Part shown: positions 1-10,821 of the stretch, in pieces
Position numbering within the stretch: the first letter of the stretch is position 1
How the letters are laid out: the number at the start of each line of letters is the position of its first letter
DNA from: Pestalotiopsis fici W106-1
Taxonomy: Eukaryota; Ascomycota; Sordariomycetes; Amphisphaeriales; Sporocadaceae
NCBI RefSeq assembly: GCF_000516985.1
Contig: NW_006917093.1
Coordinates: forward strand, 4,876,396-4,940,395
DNA length: 64,000 bases
Reading direction: 5' to 3'
The notes under the pieces: model-generated
Database searches by the model: none
The model's input: the letters and a program-made list of their open reading frames with translations, nothing else
Told to the model about the DNA's origin: nothing
Program-made: the position numbers and the translations under genes

Positions 1-445
1 CGCGACTTTCGCACCGTCAAGACCAGCCGGTCCAACATTGGCCACCAGGAGGACGGCCGTACCGTGGCCATCCACTCTCTGGCCGTCCATCCAAAGCTAC
101 AGGGCTGCGGGCTGGGCAAGCTCATCATGAAGGCCTATATGCAGCAGGTCAACAATTCTGGCACAGCAGACCGCATTTCACTGATTTCCCAGAGTGTAAG
201 TATTGCGATTAACTATATCTGCACAAAAAAAAAAAAAAAAACATTGCTCTGACACATCAAGTATCTCGTCAACTATTATACGCGATTTGGCTTTGTGCAT
301 AAAGGCGAAAGCCAGGCTAGCTTTGGCGGTGGTGGATGGCATGACTTGGTAAGTTTGAGTTTCCTGTTTTGAGTCTACAGCCTTATTATGCCATTACTAA
401 CTTGTTTAAAAGACGATCACCTTGTCCGGTCCATCTAGTCCATAG
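1..445 (+). CDS. GNAT N-acetyltransferase, AANAT/PAA1-like (5' partial)
   Basis: This is the C-terminal part of a GCN5-related N-acetyltransferase; the N-terminus lies before the window. Exons are <1-195, 262-348 and 413-445. The first exon reads VAIHSLAVHPKLQGCGLGK, the acetyl-CoA-binding motif A (Q/RxxGxG), and the second reads YLVNYYTRFGFVHKGE, the GNAT motif B ending. This pattern is closest to fungal arylalkylamine/polyamine acetyltransferases (yeast Paa1, animal AANAT), which acetylate polyamines or arylalkylamines; the substrate here is inferred. Intron 1 (196-261) contains a run of A's. Intron 2 (349-412) has a strong GTAAGT donor and an ACTAAC branch site, and splicing gives the short tail TITLSGPSSP. 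Without it the frame would end at 372, so the exact C-terminus is less certain than the family. Confidence 0.8.
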
Positions 446-959
446 CAATGAGAAAGTTTTGCTACTCGATCCGGGAAGAGTTATTGCAATTTGAAGCATA
501 CTGATGCGGGTTGCTAGAGTATGTTCATTTCTTCCGAAGCTGTTTAGTAATTGCAGCCGTGGAGCTATTTATACCAGGCTATCCGCGAATGCTGAATGTT
601 CCGCTTCGGCTATTTCTTTCATCTGATGTGTACGGAAAGGCAGGGTGTTACTCTCTTACCACCAGGCGTGGGGTCAAATGGCGTTGCTCCTAGACAGTCA
701 AGTTGATAGACGTGTGGATGTATGGTAGCGGATATTACTTGCCAATAGATTAAATCATGATCAACTCGCCCAAACCCGCAACCATCCTTTTATAAATGTT
801 GTACACGTGGTGTAAGACCTTTGTAGAAGTACAGTCGAACGGAATGTATACAAGTTGCGAAAAGCTACTCAATTTGTTTTACTTGTTTTTTTTTTCCCCT
901 TCCCTTCTTGTCTATATTCATATCATTGTCCGGTATGCAGGTTGAGTTCTCCATTTGAT
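446..959. other. intergenic, between convergent 3' ends
   Basis: The stretch lies between the 3' end of the acetyltransferase and the 3' end of URA5, so it should hold both 3' UTRs. I see no gene or structured repeat, only a pyrimidine run near 885-905. Confidence 0.6.
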
Positions 960-1655
960 CTAGTCGCTTGCACCGTACTTTGCTCGGTACTCCTCTATCC
1001 TCTTGAGATCATCCTCAGTGGCGACGCCGCTCTGCTTGAGGCCGCGGAAGATATCGTCGAGCTTGAGTACAGCGACAATGGGGATGCCGAATTCCTGACG
1101 CAGCAGGCCAATGGCGGAGCCGGTGCTATCGGGCAGGGTCTCCTGGCGGTCCAGGGCAACGACGATGCCGACGACGGTGCCGCCCTCGGCCTGAATCTTG
1201 GCCACGGCCTCGCGCTTGGCCGTGCCCGCCGATACCACGTCGTCAATGATCAGGACCCGGCGGCCCTTGAGCGGTGCGCCCACAATGGAGCCGCCCTCGC
1301 CGTGGTCCTTGGCCTCCTTGCGGTCAAAGGAGTATTCGAGCTTCTTGTACCGGGCATCGACCTGGGCCAGGGCAAACGTGGTTGCCGTCGCCAGCGGGAT
1401 GCCCTTGTAGGCCGGGCCAAAGATGACGTCGAAGGGCAAATCAGAGGAGCCCGAGGAGGAGGCAAAGGACTCGTGGATGGTGTGGGCATAGGCAAAAGCC
1501 AGGGCGGACAAGAGATCGGCTCGGTAAAAGTCACCAGCGTTGAAGAAGTATGGGGAGATGCGGCCCGATTTGAGAGTGAACTCGCCCAGACGCAGACACC
1601 GGCCGTCGAGGGCGGCGCTGATAAAGTCGGTCTTGTACTGAGGAATGGAAGCCAT
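960..1655 (-). CDS. URA5: orotate phosphoribosyltransferase
   Basis: Single-exon gene of 231 residues, the usual length for fungal OPRTase. The enzyme joins orotate to PRPP to make orotidine 5'-monophosphate, the fifth step of de novo pyrimidine synthesis, in the cytosol as a dimer. The sequence shows the N-terminal substrate loop ([16 protein letters not shown]), the internal [11 protein letters not shown] segment and the PRPP-binding signature [16 protein letters not shown] near residues 135-150. The start begins [12 protein letters not shown], as in other ascomycete OPRTases, and there is no upstream in-frame ATG nearby. It is transcribed away from NOG1. The G+C-rich third codon positions leave long but unsupported frames on the opposite strand. 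Confidence 0.97.
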   Translation of the reverse strand: MASIPQYKTDFISAALDGRCLRLGEFTLKSGRISPYFFNAGDFYRADLLSALAFAYAHTIHESFASSSGSSDLPFDVIFGPAYKGIPLATATTFALAQVDARYKKLEYSFDRKEAKDHGEGGSIVGAPLKGRRVLIIDDVVSAGTAKREAVAKIQAEGGTVVGIVVALDRQETLPDSTGSAIGLLRQEFGIPIVAVLKLDDIFRGLKQSGVATEDDLKRIEEYRAKYGASD

Positions 1656-2278
1656 TGTGCGTATAAGTCAATACGGGACTCGTGTGAGTGGAAAAAAAAA
1701 AAGGTCAACAGAACTACAAGAAGAAAGAGGGGGCAAGCAGATGGTCAGGAATCTGCACACTCGACTTGAAAATGGATTGAACAGTAGTAGCCTGTCTCGT
1801 CAGAACTAAAAGAGTGAGTAAGTAAAATGCTATTCTAGACATGTAGTTCCTCTACCAAACTCTACTACCTAAGAGCGAAGCGCTTCCTTCAATGGAGGGG
1901 TCCGATAGTGGGATGTCCTGTCCCGCCTTTAGAACTTTTTTTTTTATTTTTTCTCCTGCTCATAGCGGATTGGGGATGCTTTGGGTCTCGACCCCGCCAA
2001 AATGGCCCACGTTTCCAATTCGAGGTCCCTTGCTTGGCTGTGTCAGCGATAAGATAACGAAAGAATTAGCGCCAAGATTTCGAGCCACCCGCTATCGAAA
2101 TTTTGACTTTTCACTCCGCCTTTTTTTCTGAGAAAGTCCCAGGTGCCGCCTCTGCCCATCGATAACGGCAAGGTGAGAGATCGATTCAAACAACCACCAC
2201 GTTCTCCTTTCAACCTTGACCTTTCCGATAGACATTCTTCCACTCTTTCCAACGAGCAAGGTTTGATCGGTTGGCAAG
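1656..2278. promoter_or_regulatory. divergent intergenic region URA5 / NOG1
   Basis: The 5' ends of URA5 and NOG1 face away from each other here, so both promoters should lie in these 0.6 kb. Homopolymeric A and T runs (about 1690-1700, 1939-1952, 2120-2127) are the only notable composition, typical of nucleosome-poor fungal promoters. No other gene is seen. Confidence 0.5.
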
Positions 2279-4453
2279 ATGAAGACTACCTGGAAGGACA
2301 TCCCCCCGGTGCCGACGTCGCAGGAGTTCCTCGACATCGTGCTGTCGCGCACCCAGCGCCGGCTCCCGACGCAGATTCGTTCGGGTTTCAAGATCTCTCG
2401 TATCCGAGGGTTCTACACCCGCAAGGTCAAGTTCACCCAGGAGACCTTTAGCGAGAAGTTTTCTCAGATCCTCGAGAGCTTCCCCCGACTGGAGGACATC
2501 CACCCTTTCCACAAGGATTTGTTGAACACACTGTACGATTCCGACCACTACAAGATTGCTCTTGGTCAGCTTTCCACCGCCAAGCATCTTATGGAAAGTA
2601 TCTCGCGCGACTATGTCCGCCTTCTCAAGTGTGAGTATCTTCCACGCAACCGCCATTTTCGAATCTAGCGGGCGCTAATCGTACCAAACAGACGCCCAGT
2701 CACTTTTCCAGTGCAAGCAGCTCAAGCGCGCCGCTCTTGGTCGCATGGCTACGCTCCTGAAGCGTCTCAAGGACAGTCTCGCCTACCTGGACCAGGTCCG
2801 CCAGCACTTGGGCCGTCTGCCCTCGATCGACCCGAACACCCGCACCCTGCTCCTCTGTGGTTTCCCCAATGTCGGAAAGTCGAGTTTCCTCAAGTCCATC
2901 TCACGCGCCGATGTCGAAGTGGCACCCTACGCCTTCACCACCAAGTCGCTGTACGTCGGTCACTTTGACTACAAGTACCTGCGGTTCCAGGCCATCGACA
3001 CTCCGGGTCTCCTGGATGGTCCTCTCGAGTCCAAGACGACAGTCGAAATGCAGTCCATTACTGCCATTGCTCACTTGAGATCCGCCATTCTCTGTAAGCA
3101 TTATACCTGAAAAATTGCTACGGCTATAGAGGCAATGAATTGTTTTCTAACCACTTATGATTGCAGATTTCATCGACTGCTCGGAACAGTGCGGTTACCC
3201 AATCAAGGCACAGATTGAGCTCTTCAAGAACTTGAAGCCCCTTTTCTCCAACAAGCTTGTGTTCATTGTCTGCAACAAGATCGATATTCTGAAGCCTGAA
3301 GAGCTTGACGCCCAGACAACCGAGGAATTGCAATCTCTCCTGAGCGGTGGTGACGTTGAGCTGCTGCAAACTTCCTGCAACACCCAAGAAGGTGTGCAGG
3401 ATGTCAAGAATGCCGTCTGTGAACGCCTCATCGCCGAGCGTGTTTCCCAGAAGTTGAAGGCCGGTACAAGCAGCAGCGGTGCTGTCGGTGGACGCCTGGC
3501 AGACGTCATGGCCAGAATTCACGTTGCTCAGCCCATGAACGGCGTTGTGCGCGAAACATTCATTCCAGATGCTATCAAGGAGCTCAAGAAATACGACAAG
3601 AGCGACCCCGAACGCCGCAAGCTGGCTCGTGACGTCGAAGAGGAGAATGGGGGTGCTGGTGTGTACAACGTCGACCTCAGGGCTGATTACATTCTCGACA
3701 ATCCCGAGTGGAAGCATGACAGGATACCCGAGATCTTTGACGGCAAGAATGTCTATGACTACATTGATCCAGAAATTGATGCCAAGCTGCAGGCTCTGGA
3801 GGAAGAGGAGGAACGTCTTGAGGCTGAGGGCTACTATGACTCGGATGAGGAGGTTGATGATGCCGAAGAGGCTGATGTCCGCTCCAAGGCCGAGCTCATC
3901 AGAGAGAAGCAAGCTTTGATCAGAAACGAAGCCAAGATGCGCAAGTCGCTCAAGAACCAGGCCATCATTCCTCGCAAGGCTATGAAGAAGCCCTTGTCGG
4001 AACTCGAGGAACACCTCGATGTTTTGGGTGTGGACACAACCGATCTTGGTCTGCGGGCACGATCCAGCACACACGAGCAGCGTGGACGATCCATGTCTAG
4101 GTCTCGCCTGGGCACTGAAGTATCGGATGCCATGGATGTCGACTCTACTCCTCAGGAGAGGTTCCGCTCCAAGAGCAGAGCCATGAGCAGAGCGAGAAGC
4201 GAGGCAGCGACGAACCGCCGTGAGGATGGTGTGACGGACGAAGTCACAAGGACGTCGGCCGAGAGAGCATCCAAGGTTGCCCAGAGGAAGATGAACCGCA
4301 TGGCCAGACAGGGTGAGGCCGACAGACACATCGGTGCAGCAATGCCAAAGCATCTCGTGAGTATTCCCAGCCCCTTGAGCACAATATACAATTTACTGAC
4401 TGAATATCTAGTTTGCTGGCAAGCGTTCCATGGGCAAGACATCTCGACGATAG
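2279..4453 (+). CDS. NOG1: nucleolar GTP-binding protein 1 (60S ribosome biogenesis GTPase)
   Basis: Four exons: 2279-2630, 2692-3093, 3167-4356 and 4412-4453, giving 661 residues, as expected for Nog1. It opens with [20 protein letters not shown], the conserved Nog1 N-terminus. The OBG-type GTPase domain shows G1 GFPNVGKSS (about 174-182), G3 DTPG (about 220-223) and G4 NKID (about 287-290). A charged C-terminal region carries Arg/Ser-rich patches and ends [13 protein letters not shown], the family ending; this tail is reached only by splicing the last intron. Nog1 binds pre-60S particles in the nucleolus and follows them to the cytoplasm, coordinating 27S pre-rRNA processing and blocking the exit tunnel until late maturation. 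All introns have GT-AG ends. Confidence 0.96.
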
Positions 4454-5122
4454 AGGGTGGAAATAATGGAGGTTTGTTCTGTTGTCCATATTATGCATAA
4501 GACAGGGTATGACTTATCGAATCGGCGTTCAGGCGTCCGTGAAACAAAAACCAGGATGTTTGTTAGTTTGCAAGACATATTTTTATAGTCGAGCTGTTTA
4601 TATACCCCTAAAAAGGCTAACCATACCGATTGTGATCATATGTCATCCTCCTGACACGACCTTGGGATGGAGTTGAGAAAAGCTTTGAAGTGAGCACAAT
4701 TTCAGTTAAATGTTGGAGAGACTCTATCTCCGGCTTTTAAAGTTTTTCGTGTGTGCAGCTAAGCAGGAAGAAGGCAGCTTGCATATCTTGAAGAGCTCTA
4801 ACTGACACCGAATAAATACTTGTTATCTGATATATCAAGTTCAATGTGTTTTTTTTTAAAGCCCTTTGGGTAATGTAGTGTCCCAACGGTGGTTGCCATG
4901 TAAAATCTGGAGGACCCTGATGAGCTTTTAGCTACCGCCCACTTGCTCTCTCCCAACGCGGGGCACAAAAGTTTGTGGGGTCAGCGTACATTTGCTCATA
5001 GGTTGACTCACATGCATCATTGATTTATTTTGCTACACCAAACCTCTGCCTCATTCACAGCTTCTTCTTCCTGGTTATTCCACCTCTTAATTCCGTCGCA
5101 TTCGCAGATTGCAACAATAGCC
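4454..5122. other. intergenic between NOG1 and eIF2B alpha gene
   Basis: Same-direction spacer holding the NOG1 3' UTR and the promoter of the next gene. A TGACTCA heptamer lies at 5004-5010 (listed separately). Nothing else is recognised. Confidence 0.6.
5004..5010. promoter_or_regulatory. candidate Gcn4/CPC1-type site (TGACTCA)
   Basis: A perfect TGACTCA, the consensus site of the bZIP amino-acid-starvation activator Gcn4/CPC1/CpcA, lies 113 bp before the eIF2B alpha start codon. The match is seen in the sequence; binding and function are inference, since a heptamer also occurs by chance. Confidence 0.4.
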
Positions 5123-6366
5123 ATGGCAAACGATGGCGATGCTGGTTCGGCCACCAGCGACCTGCCTCTGCGCGGCGTAACCAGCAGCAATTCGAATGCT
5201 GAACCTTTCGAGTACGATGACCTGCCCTGTCCTACTTGTTACCATCTCTTTCCTGCTTCTCTGATTGCGGGTGACCACATTGCAGCTACCCCTCCCATGC
5301 GATACACATTTCATGCTAACCTCATGCCTCACTATACAGCATCGTGGCGACCTACTACCGCCTCCTCGCCGAGGACTCCGACCTCACCATGCCCATGGCA
5401 GCCATTGAGGCCCTGATCGAGTTTCTGGGCCACAACCAAGTCAAGACCGTCTTCGAGACTATTGATCTCGTCAAGATGCAGAGCACCAAGCTGCAGTTGG
5501 GCGTCCCCAACCCCATCGCCCTGTCCCACGGCACCGACCTGTTTCAGCAGTACCTCATCATGCAGCTGAAGCAGCCTAATGCGCCGGGCGGCGCCGCGGC
5601 GGCCAAGGACGATAACATCAACAAGGACCCCGACGCCCGCTTCGAGGAGACGCGCCAGAGCCTGCTCCGCAACGGCCGCCTGTTTGCCGCCCGCGCCAAG
5701 AACGGCCGCGAGCGCATCGCCGTCAACGCCCGCCGCTACATCGAGGACGGCGCCACCATCCTCACCCTCGGCGGCAGTCGCGTCGTCGGCACCCTGCTCG
5801 GCCGCGCCGCCGAGAAGCACGACTTTGGCCACTTTATCGACGAGCCGATCCGCTTCCGCGTTATTTACGCCATGGACCCGGCCCTCGAGGTCGAGAGCAA
5901 CAAGGTGGTCGCGGCCCTGCGCGCCAAGGGCGTCTCAGTGGCCACGATCCCCCTGAGCGCCGTTGCCTTTGCCATGCAAAAGGTCGACATGGTGGTTGTG
6001 GGCGCCGAGGCCGTGACGGCCAATGGCGGTGCCATCTCGCGCCTCGGCACGCTCCAGGTCGCCCAGCTGGCCAAGGCCGCCCGCCCGCAAAAGCCCTTTT
6101 ACGTCGCCGCCGAGCAGCACAAGTTTGGCAAGACACTCCCGCTAAACCAGTTTGACTTTGGCCAGTTTGTCCGCAACTTTGACCAACAACTCCTCGATTT
6201 CCATGCCAGCAAGAAGGAAGAGGGCGCCGAGGCAAAGCCGCGGCCCAAGCCCCTGGAGAGCCCAGTCGACTACACGGCACCTGATTACATTGACGCATTC
6301 TTCTCCGACCACAAGGTCCTGACGCCTATCGAGGTGGCGAAGGAGGTAATTGACATGCTGATGTAG
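5123..6366 (+). CDS. GCN3: translation initiation factor eIF2B, alpha subunit
   Basis: Two exons, 5123-5211 and 5340-6366, encode 371 residues. Splicing joins ...EPF to DIVATYYRLLAED, the conserved start of the eIF2B alpha helical domain; a TGCTAAC branch site lies before the acceptor. The rest is a typical eIF2B alpha/beta/delta Rossmann-like domain with ATILTLGGSRVVG, VVVGAEAVTANGGAISRLGT and KPFYVAAEQHKF. The subunit belongs to the regulatory part of eIF2B, the GDP/GTP exchange factor for eIF2, and is the site where phosphorylated eIF2 inhibits exchange in the integrated stress response. The first 29 residues (Ser/Gly-rich) precede the usual family start. An Ala/Gly-rich insertion near residues 105-125 looks like a surface loop. 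Confidence 0.95.
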
Positions 6367-7239
6367 ATTGCCAGCCAATAAGGACGGAAGGCAAGCTTTG
6401 GTTTTGTTTGTGACAGCATTTGCAACGGCGTTTTCGGTAGGGATGGAAAAGATTCCCCAACAAGGGGGGAAAAAGAAATGGTTGATTGCGTGGATGGCTA
6501 TAAAGTATTAGTTGTTGAGTTTATCAGACAGCCCCAAGGGGTTCAAGAGACAAGTCGCATAACAAGAGCTTCGACGACCACACGATACATCGTTTGGAGT
6601 TTGCTGGCATGCTAGTTTGTTTGATGCACATATACATAAGAAGCAATTCAGGCTCAGTGAATAATAAATGACTAAAACGATTACCAAGAGCTTAAAGACA
6701 ACGTCAGGCAATGCGGTGGTGGCATGTTCCAGCGATGGAAACAGCCGGAAAGATCTGCTATGGAAATGTTTATGCAAGAACCTGTTTCGTATTCAATTTG
6801 GAGTACAGTAACGTGATACTTTTGGACATGACTTTGACAAAAGAAGATTTTCACCTGTCGCCGACACGGCGCACTTATCGTTTTAAGTGACCATGATAAT
6901 GAGACCTGATTGATGCCAAAAGAGCTGAGCCAAGGAAAAGACTGATACAATAGCCCAGAAGAGACGCCGGCCCAATGTGGATGAGATGAGGGATCATTTT
7001 GGTTCATGCAGCCCAGAAACCGACGCCTCCGTGTCCCTTTGGAAATGAGAATCGGAAGAAAAGAAAAGAAAAACACCACATGCTATGTCACGAGAAGGAC
7101 AAGAGAATAGATACAGAAAAGTGATGTTGAATCACTCGGATATACCAGAAGAAATCATGCTTGTTGGTGGGTCTAATGCCTTTGCTCTCTCTTTCCAGTG
7201 TTGAAGGCTGGTTAATGGTGACGAGTGAGCGTATAGGGC
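6367..7239. other. intergenic between convergent eIF2B alpha and EGT1 genes
   Basis: Contains the two facing 3' UTRs. I find no conserved frame or repeat. Confidence 0.6.
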
Positions 7240-10200
7240 CTAAGAGTCACGAACGAGTCTGGCTCCTACCCATGCATAGGGATAATTTCGTTGATACCAA
7301 TTGACGCTTTAGTCTTCTTGTCAGTCATCGAGTCGAGTAGTCATGTCTTCTCGGGGGAGCGGAAAAAAAGACTCACAAGGATTTGCGCCCTGCGATGCGA
7401 GGATGCGTGGCCCAGGAACCACCGAGGACAACATTGTGCTTTCCATCAAAGAAGTCGGCTAGATACAACGTCAAGTCAGTAAATGTCGTCATCCAGCTCA
7501 ATTATTATGCATAGGGAATCCGAAAACGTACAGGTGTAGGCAGGATACAGGGCCATTGGCTCGAACCCCTCATGCCGAGTCAAATGAGAGCTGGTCCATT
7601 CCCAAACACCGCCCATCTCGGACTGGCCAGCTAAGCGGTTGCCGCGGGACGTTATGGGCATTGGATGCCAATGGTTGAAACCGACATTGGAACCTTCGAG
7701 GTCAACGAAGGAGTCGTCATTTTCGGACGCCTCTCCATTGACCTGCATGCCGAAACCTCGTGATGGTGGTGTCTCCTCAACACCGTCGTTGACGAGATGT
7801 CTATTGTGCCCAAACGTCAGTCGTTCAAATCCACCACTAGCAGCGAATACACGTGGGGATGTGCTTACCCGTTTACTGCCGGTACTGTCTTGCCGAGCTT
7901 ACGCTCTGCTTCCTTCTTCTTCAGGTAATCGACGTAGGCATATACGCTCCTGGCTTCCTCAAAGGTTGGAATACGACCGCCCATCCAAGCAGCACAACCC
8001 GCCAACTCATCATAAGAGGCAAATACAGGCCAATCTAGAGCATACTCTAAAGGCACAAGACCGTAAATGGTTCGAACTGTCTTGTCATCCAAGAAGGATG
8101 AGGGCAGCAGAGTAGAACCAGTATCGTGGCTACCATTCACGTGGCCGTTGACGTGGCCATTTGCGTGGCCGTTCGCTTGCCCGTTAGTGTGCTCGTGACT
8201 GGTCCCGTTGCTACCATTGACGTGATGTTGCGGTGCCTCGGCCCAGGATGCCGGGATCTTGGTTACCTTCGTCTCGTACATGTAGTAGGCATACTGGCAT
8301 CAGGTTAGATGAAGTTGTTTGCGGCACCAGAAGAAATATCCTACCTCTTCGTTTGTGATTGGTCGCCCTTTTGCCTGGAAAGACTTGACATTTATTTTAC
8401 GAGCCGGTTTCTCGTTATCCCTTTGGTGTGTCAGTTACTTTAACTTTAATATATTGCTTGTTCAACACCCTGTCGACAACTTACCAGCCAAAGTGCCCTT
8501 TAAATCTCTCGTCATCCTCAGGGTCGTTCAGCCCAACGAGTATGTGCTGCTCGGGGATGGTGAACCATTCATTCGCCGTCCTCTCGGCATATGCTTTCCG
8601 GGCAAGGCCTTTGAAATCTGGACGAGGTATATGAGGCGGGGGCAGGGTCTTGTCACTCTGTAGCATCATGTAAAGAAGTGTTTCCATGTGCATCAACTCA
8701 TGCTCATATCCCACCCAGATGGCTCTTGCTACGTCCCGGGGTATACTTTCTGGGCCATGTGAGTAGAGTCCGGTCAACCTGACACGCACATTGTTCTGGT
8801 AGCGTAGGATGTCTGCTTGCTTAGGCCACTCATCTGGAATTTCCGAATGGCTGTGACAGTGCTCTGGGTTGTCCACATCTGGGTCGATACCCCTTTCGAA
8901 TATTGCAGAATACGATACAGGCTCAGTTGGCGGTTGTTTCGTAGTCTTGGTCAGCTGAATGTCTAGGAAGGTTGGTATGTGGCCAAGGTAGAAAATACAA
9001 GCATTTCTCAGCTTGATTGGTTTCTCCAACAACTCCTCATCGGGCAGCATTCGTTGTGTGACGGTGTCCCATGTCGACCAGAGAGCCTTCCAATCATCTA
9101 GAGTTGGCAGTACGGAGCCGGCGTATTGGCGCGGGTCCAGGCTGAATGGCATAGTCGTAGGCTTGGTCAACAAATGAAGTCCTGCCGGCGTGTTAGATTG
9201 ACTAGTCTCTGCGACTCGGCTTCCTTAAATGGTGGTGGGATTGGGCGGTGCAGTCATGTGTTACGGGAGAGGTCGCAATGTAACAGTAAGACAATAGAGA
9301 GTCATTGTCAGACAAGTGGAACCAATGTGGTTTGATATACACGCGACAAACGTGGGGAACGCCTTGCTTTTTTTCTTTTACATCGCGGAACGGATGTACA
9401 GATCGAACAGGCAGACTTCCTGTTCTGAATAGGGCAAAAGGCGGGCGGTAGGGATGAAGGGTACCTGACTTACCGTACTCGTTGTTGTCCGTCATCCATC
9501 GGTCCGTCTCGACTACTCCTGCTTCAGACCACAGTTTCTTCATGCCATCTTCCGAGTACTTCAGGCTCTGTTCAACCTGAATTCGCTCCTGTGCCTTAAT
9601 ATTCTCGCCCAGGATAGTCACATCGCGAGACGGAGAATAGAAAGCCTGATGGCGGCCGCCCTCAACGTCATAGACGTATTCGCCAATAACCTGCCATTCA
9701 TCGAGGTTGAATACCTCGTCCTCGAGGACCTCATTCGCATGACGAAGACCATTCAGAATGAACCTCAGCTGGTCAGCAGCTGATGCCAGGTTTATGGTCA
9801 AGCGACTACACTCACTGATGGGTTACGCCGTGTCGGTCTAGATCAGATAGTAGATCTTAGCACAGCTCAAGAGCAGCCACCACCACAAGTGATACTAACC
9901 ATTGTATGCATGACTGCATCGGCAATTAGCTATCAAGAAAGAGGCTACTGGTAAGTATGGCAGTCAAGACTCTCGTAACATACTAGACTTTTGACGGATT
10001 CGTGCACGAGTCCAGTCCCAGCAGGAATGTGTCTGAAGGCTGAAGCACATCCGAGAAGCTCCGGAGAAATGCGGCAGCATCAGAGCGGTGGAAGTTGCCT
10101 GTGTCAATTGTGGTGAGTATTCAAAAAAGAAGGATTGATAAATTGATGCAAAGTGACTGACCAATGCTTGACCCCAAACTCATGACACACTTTGGCCGTG

Positions 10201-10821
10201 CTGAGACGGATGAATTCTTTAGCCACACCCGACCATCATCGTAGGTGCCGTGCAAGCCATGGCATGTGACGAAGCGAAATGCTGGTACCTGGGCCAGAGT
10301 GCGCTCGAGTTCCCGCTTGTCCAGATCCAGAGCATAGTAGTCAATGTCTTTTCCAGCATCCTCTAGAGCTTGGAGCAAGATTTGTACTTTTCTCAAGTTG
10401 CCAGACCCAAGCTCGACGACCATGGACCCTGAGGGGATGGCCTTGGCAATAGCCTGGGCAGAGCTTCTAAGCACTTGTATTTCCGAGTTGGTCAGGTAGT
10501 ATTCTTCCAAATAGGTGATCTTTCTCTAGAGTTAGCCTGGGAAGGCCAAGTGTCAGTTCCTGGGCATATTTTGTTTACCTGTTCGAACAACTGCAGACCC
10601 CTTTCATCGTATAGTAGCAGGGTTGGGAGTTTTCGTGGGCCTTCTTGGGGCCGCAATAGTTGGTGAATTTCCTCCTTGAGGTTCAACTCCACAGCCGCCT
10701 GGCGGATATCAATGATATCTAGACGCCTCGATGACTTTGGATTTTTGGACAAACCCTTGCTGAGCTCAAAGGCGGTAGGGATGGCCTGGGACTCGTAGAA
10801 CATTTCCGTGGCAGAAGGCAT
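7240..10821 (-). CDS. EGT1: ergothioneine biosynthesis protein 1 (EgtD-EgtB fusion)
   Basis: Twelve exons on the minus strand (5'->3'): 10821-10579, 10519-10162, 10098-9984, 9913-9900, 9837-9816, 9763-9474, 9181-8485, 8420-8345, 8293-7869, 7800-7532, 7458-7377 and 7306-7240; 885 residues, near the known fungal Egt1 length. The N-terminal half is an EgtD-like SAM methyltransferase (VVELGSGNLRKVQ, YYALDLDKREL, LLGLDSCTNPSKVYHAYND) that converts histidine to hercynine. The middle is a DinB-like domain with iron-ligand HELMHME (about 508-514) and an upstream YLGH. The C-terminus is an FGE-sulfatase-type domain (GGVWEWTSSHLT, VVLGGSWATHPRIAGRKSF) forming the sulfoxide synthase. The product makes hercynylcysteine sulfoxide, precursor of the thiol antioxidant ergothioneine. 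The exon 2 acceptor could instead be at 10525 (two extra residues). An in-frame ATG at 11034 would add 71 residues but is less like the family. Confidence 0.95.
8139..8186 (-). repeat. short tandem repeat coding an Asn-Gly-His linker in EGT1
   Basis: About four copies of a 12-bp unit encode an NGHANGHVNGHVNG-type segment inside EGT1 exon 9, in the FGE domain region. The copies are imperfect. It looks like a length-variable surface loop; its role, if any, is unknown. Confidence 0.75.

Noticed and set aside
855..1769. Long plus-strand frame (304 codons) over URA5
   Set aside because: It mirrors the URA5 coding strand, reflects G+C-rich third codon positions and resembles no family.
3124..4353. 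409-codon minus-strand frame over NOG1
   Set aside because: Antisense shadow of NOG1 exon 3 and its introns; no family similarity and it crosses verified splice sites.
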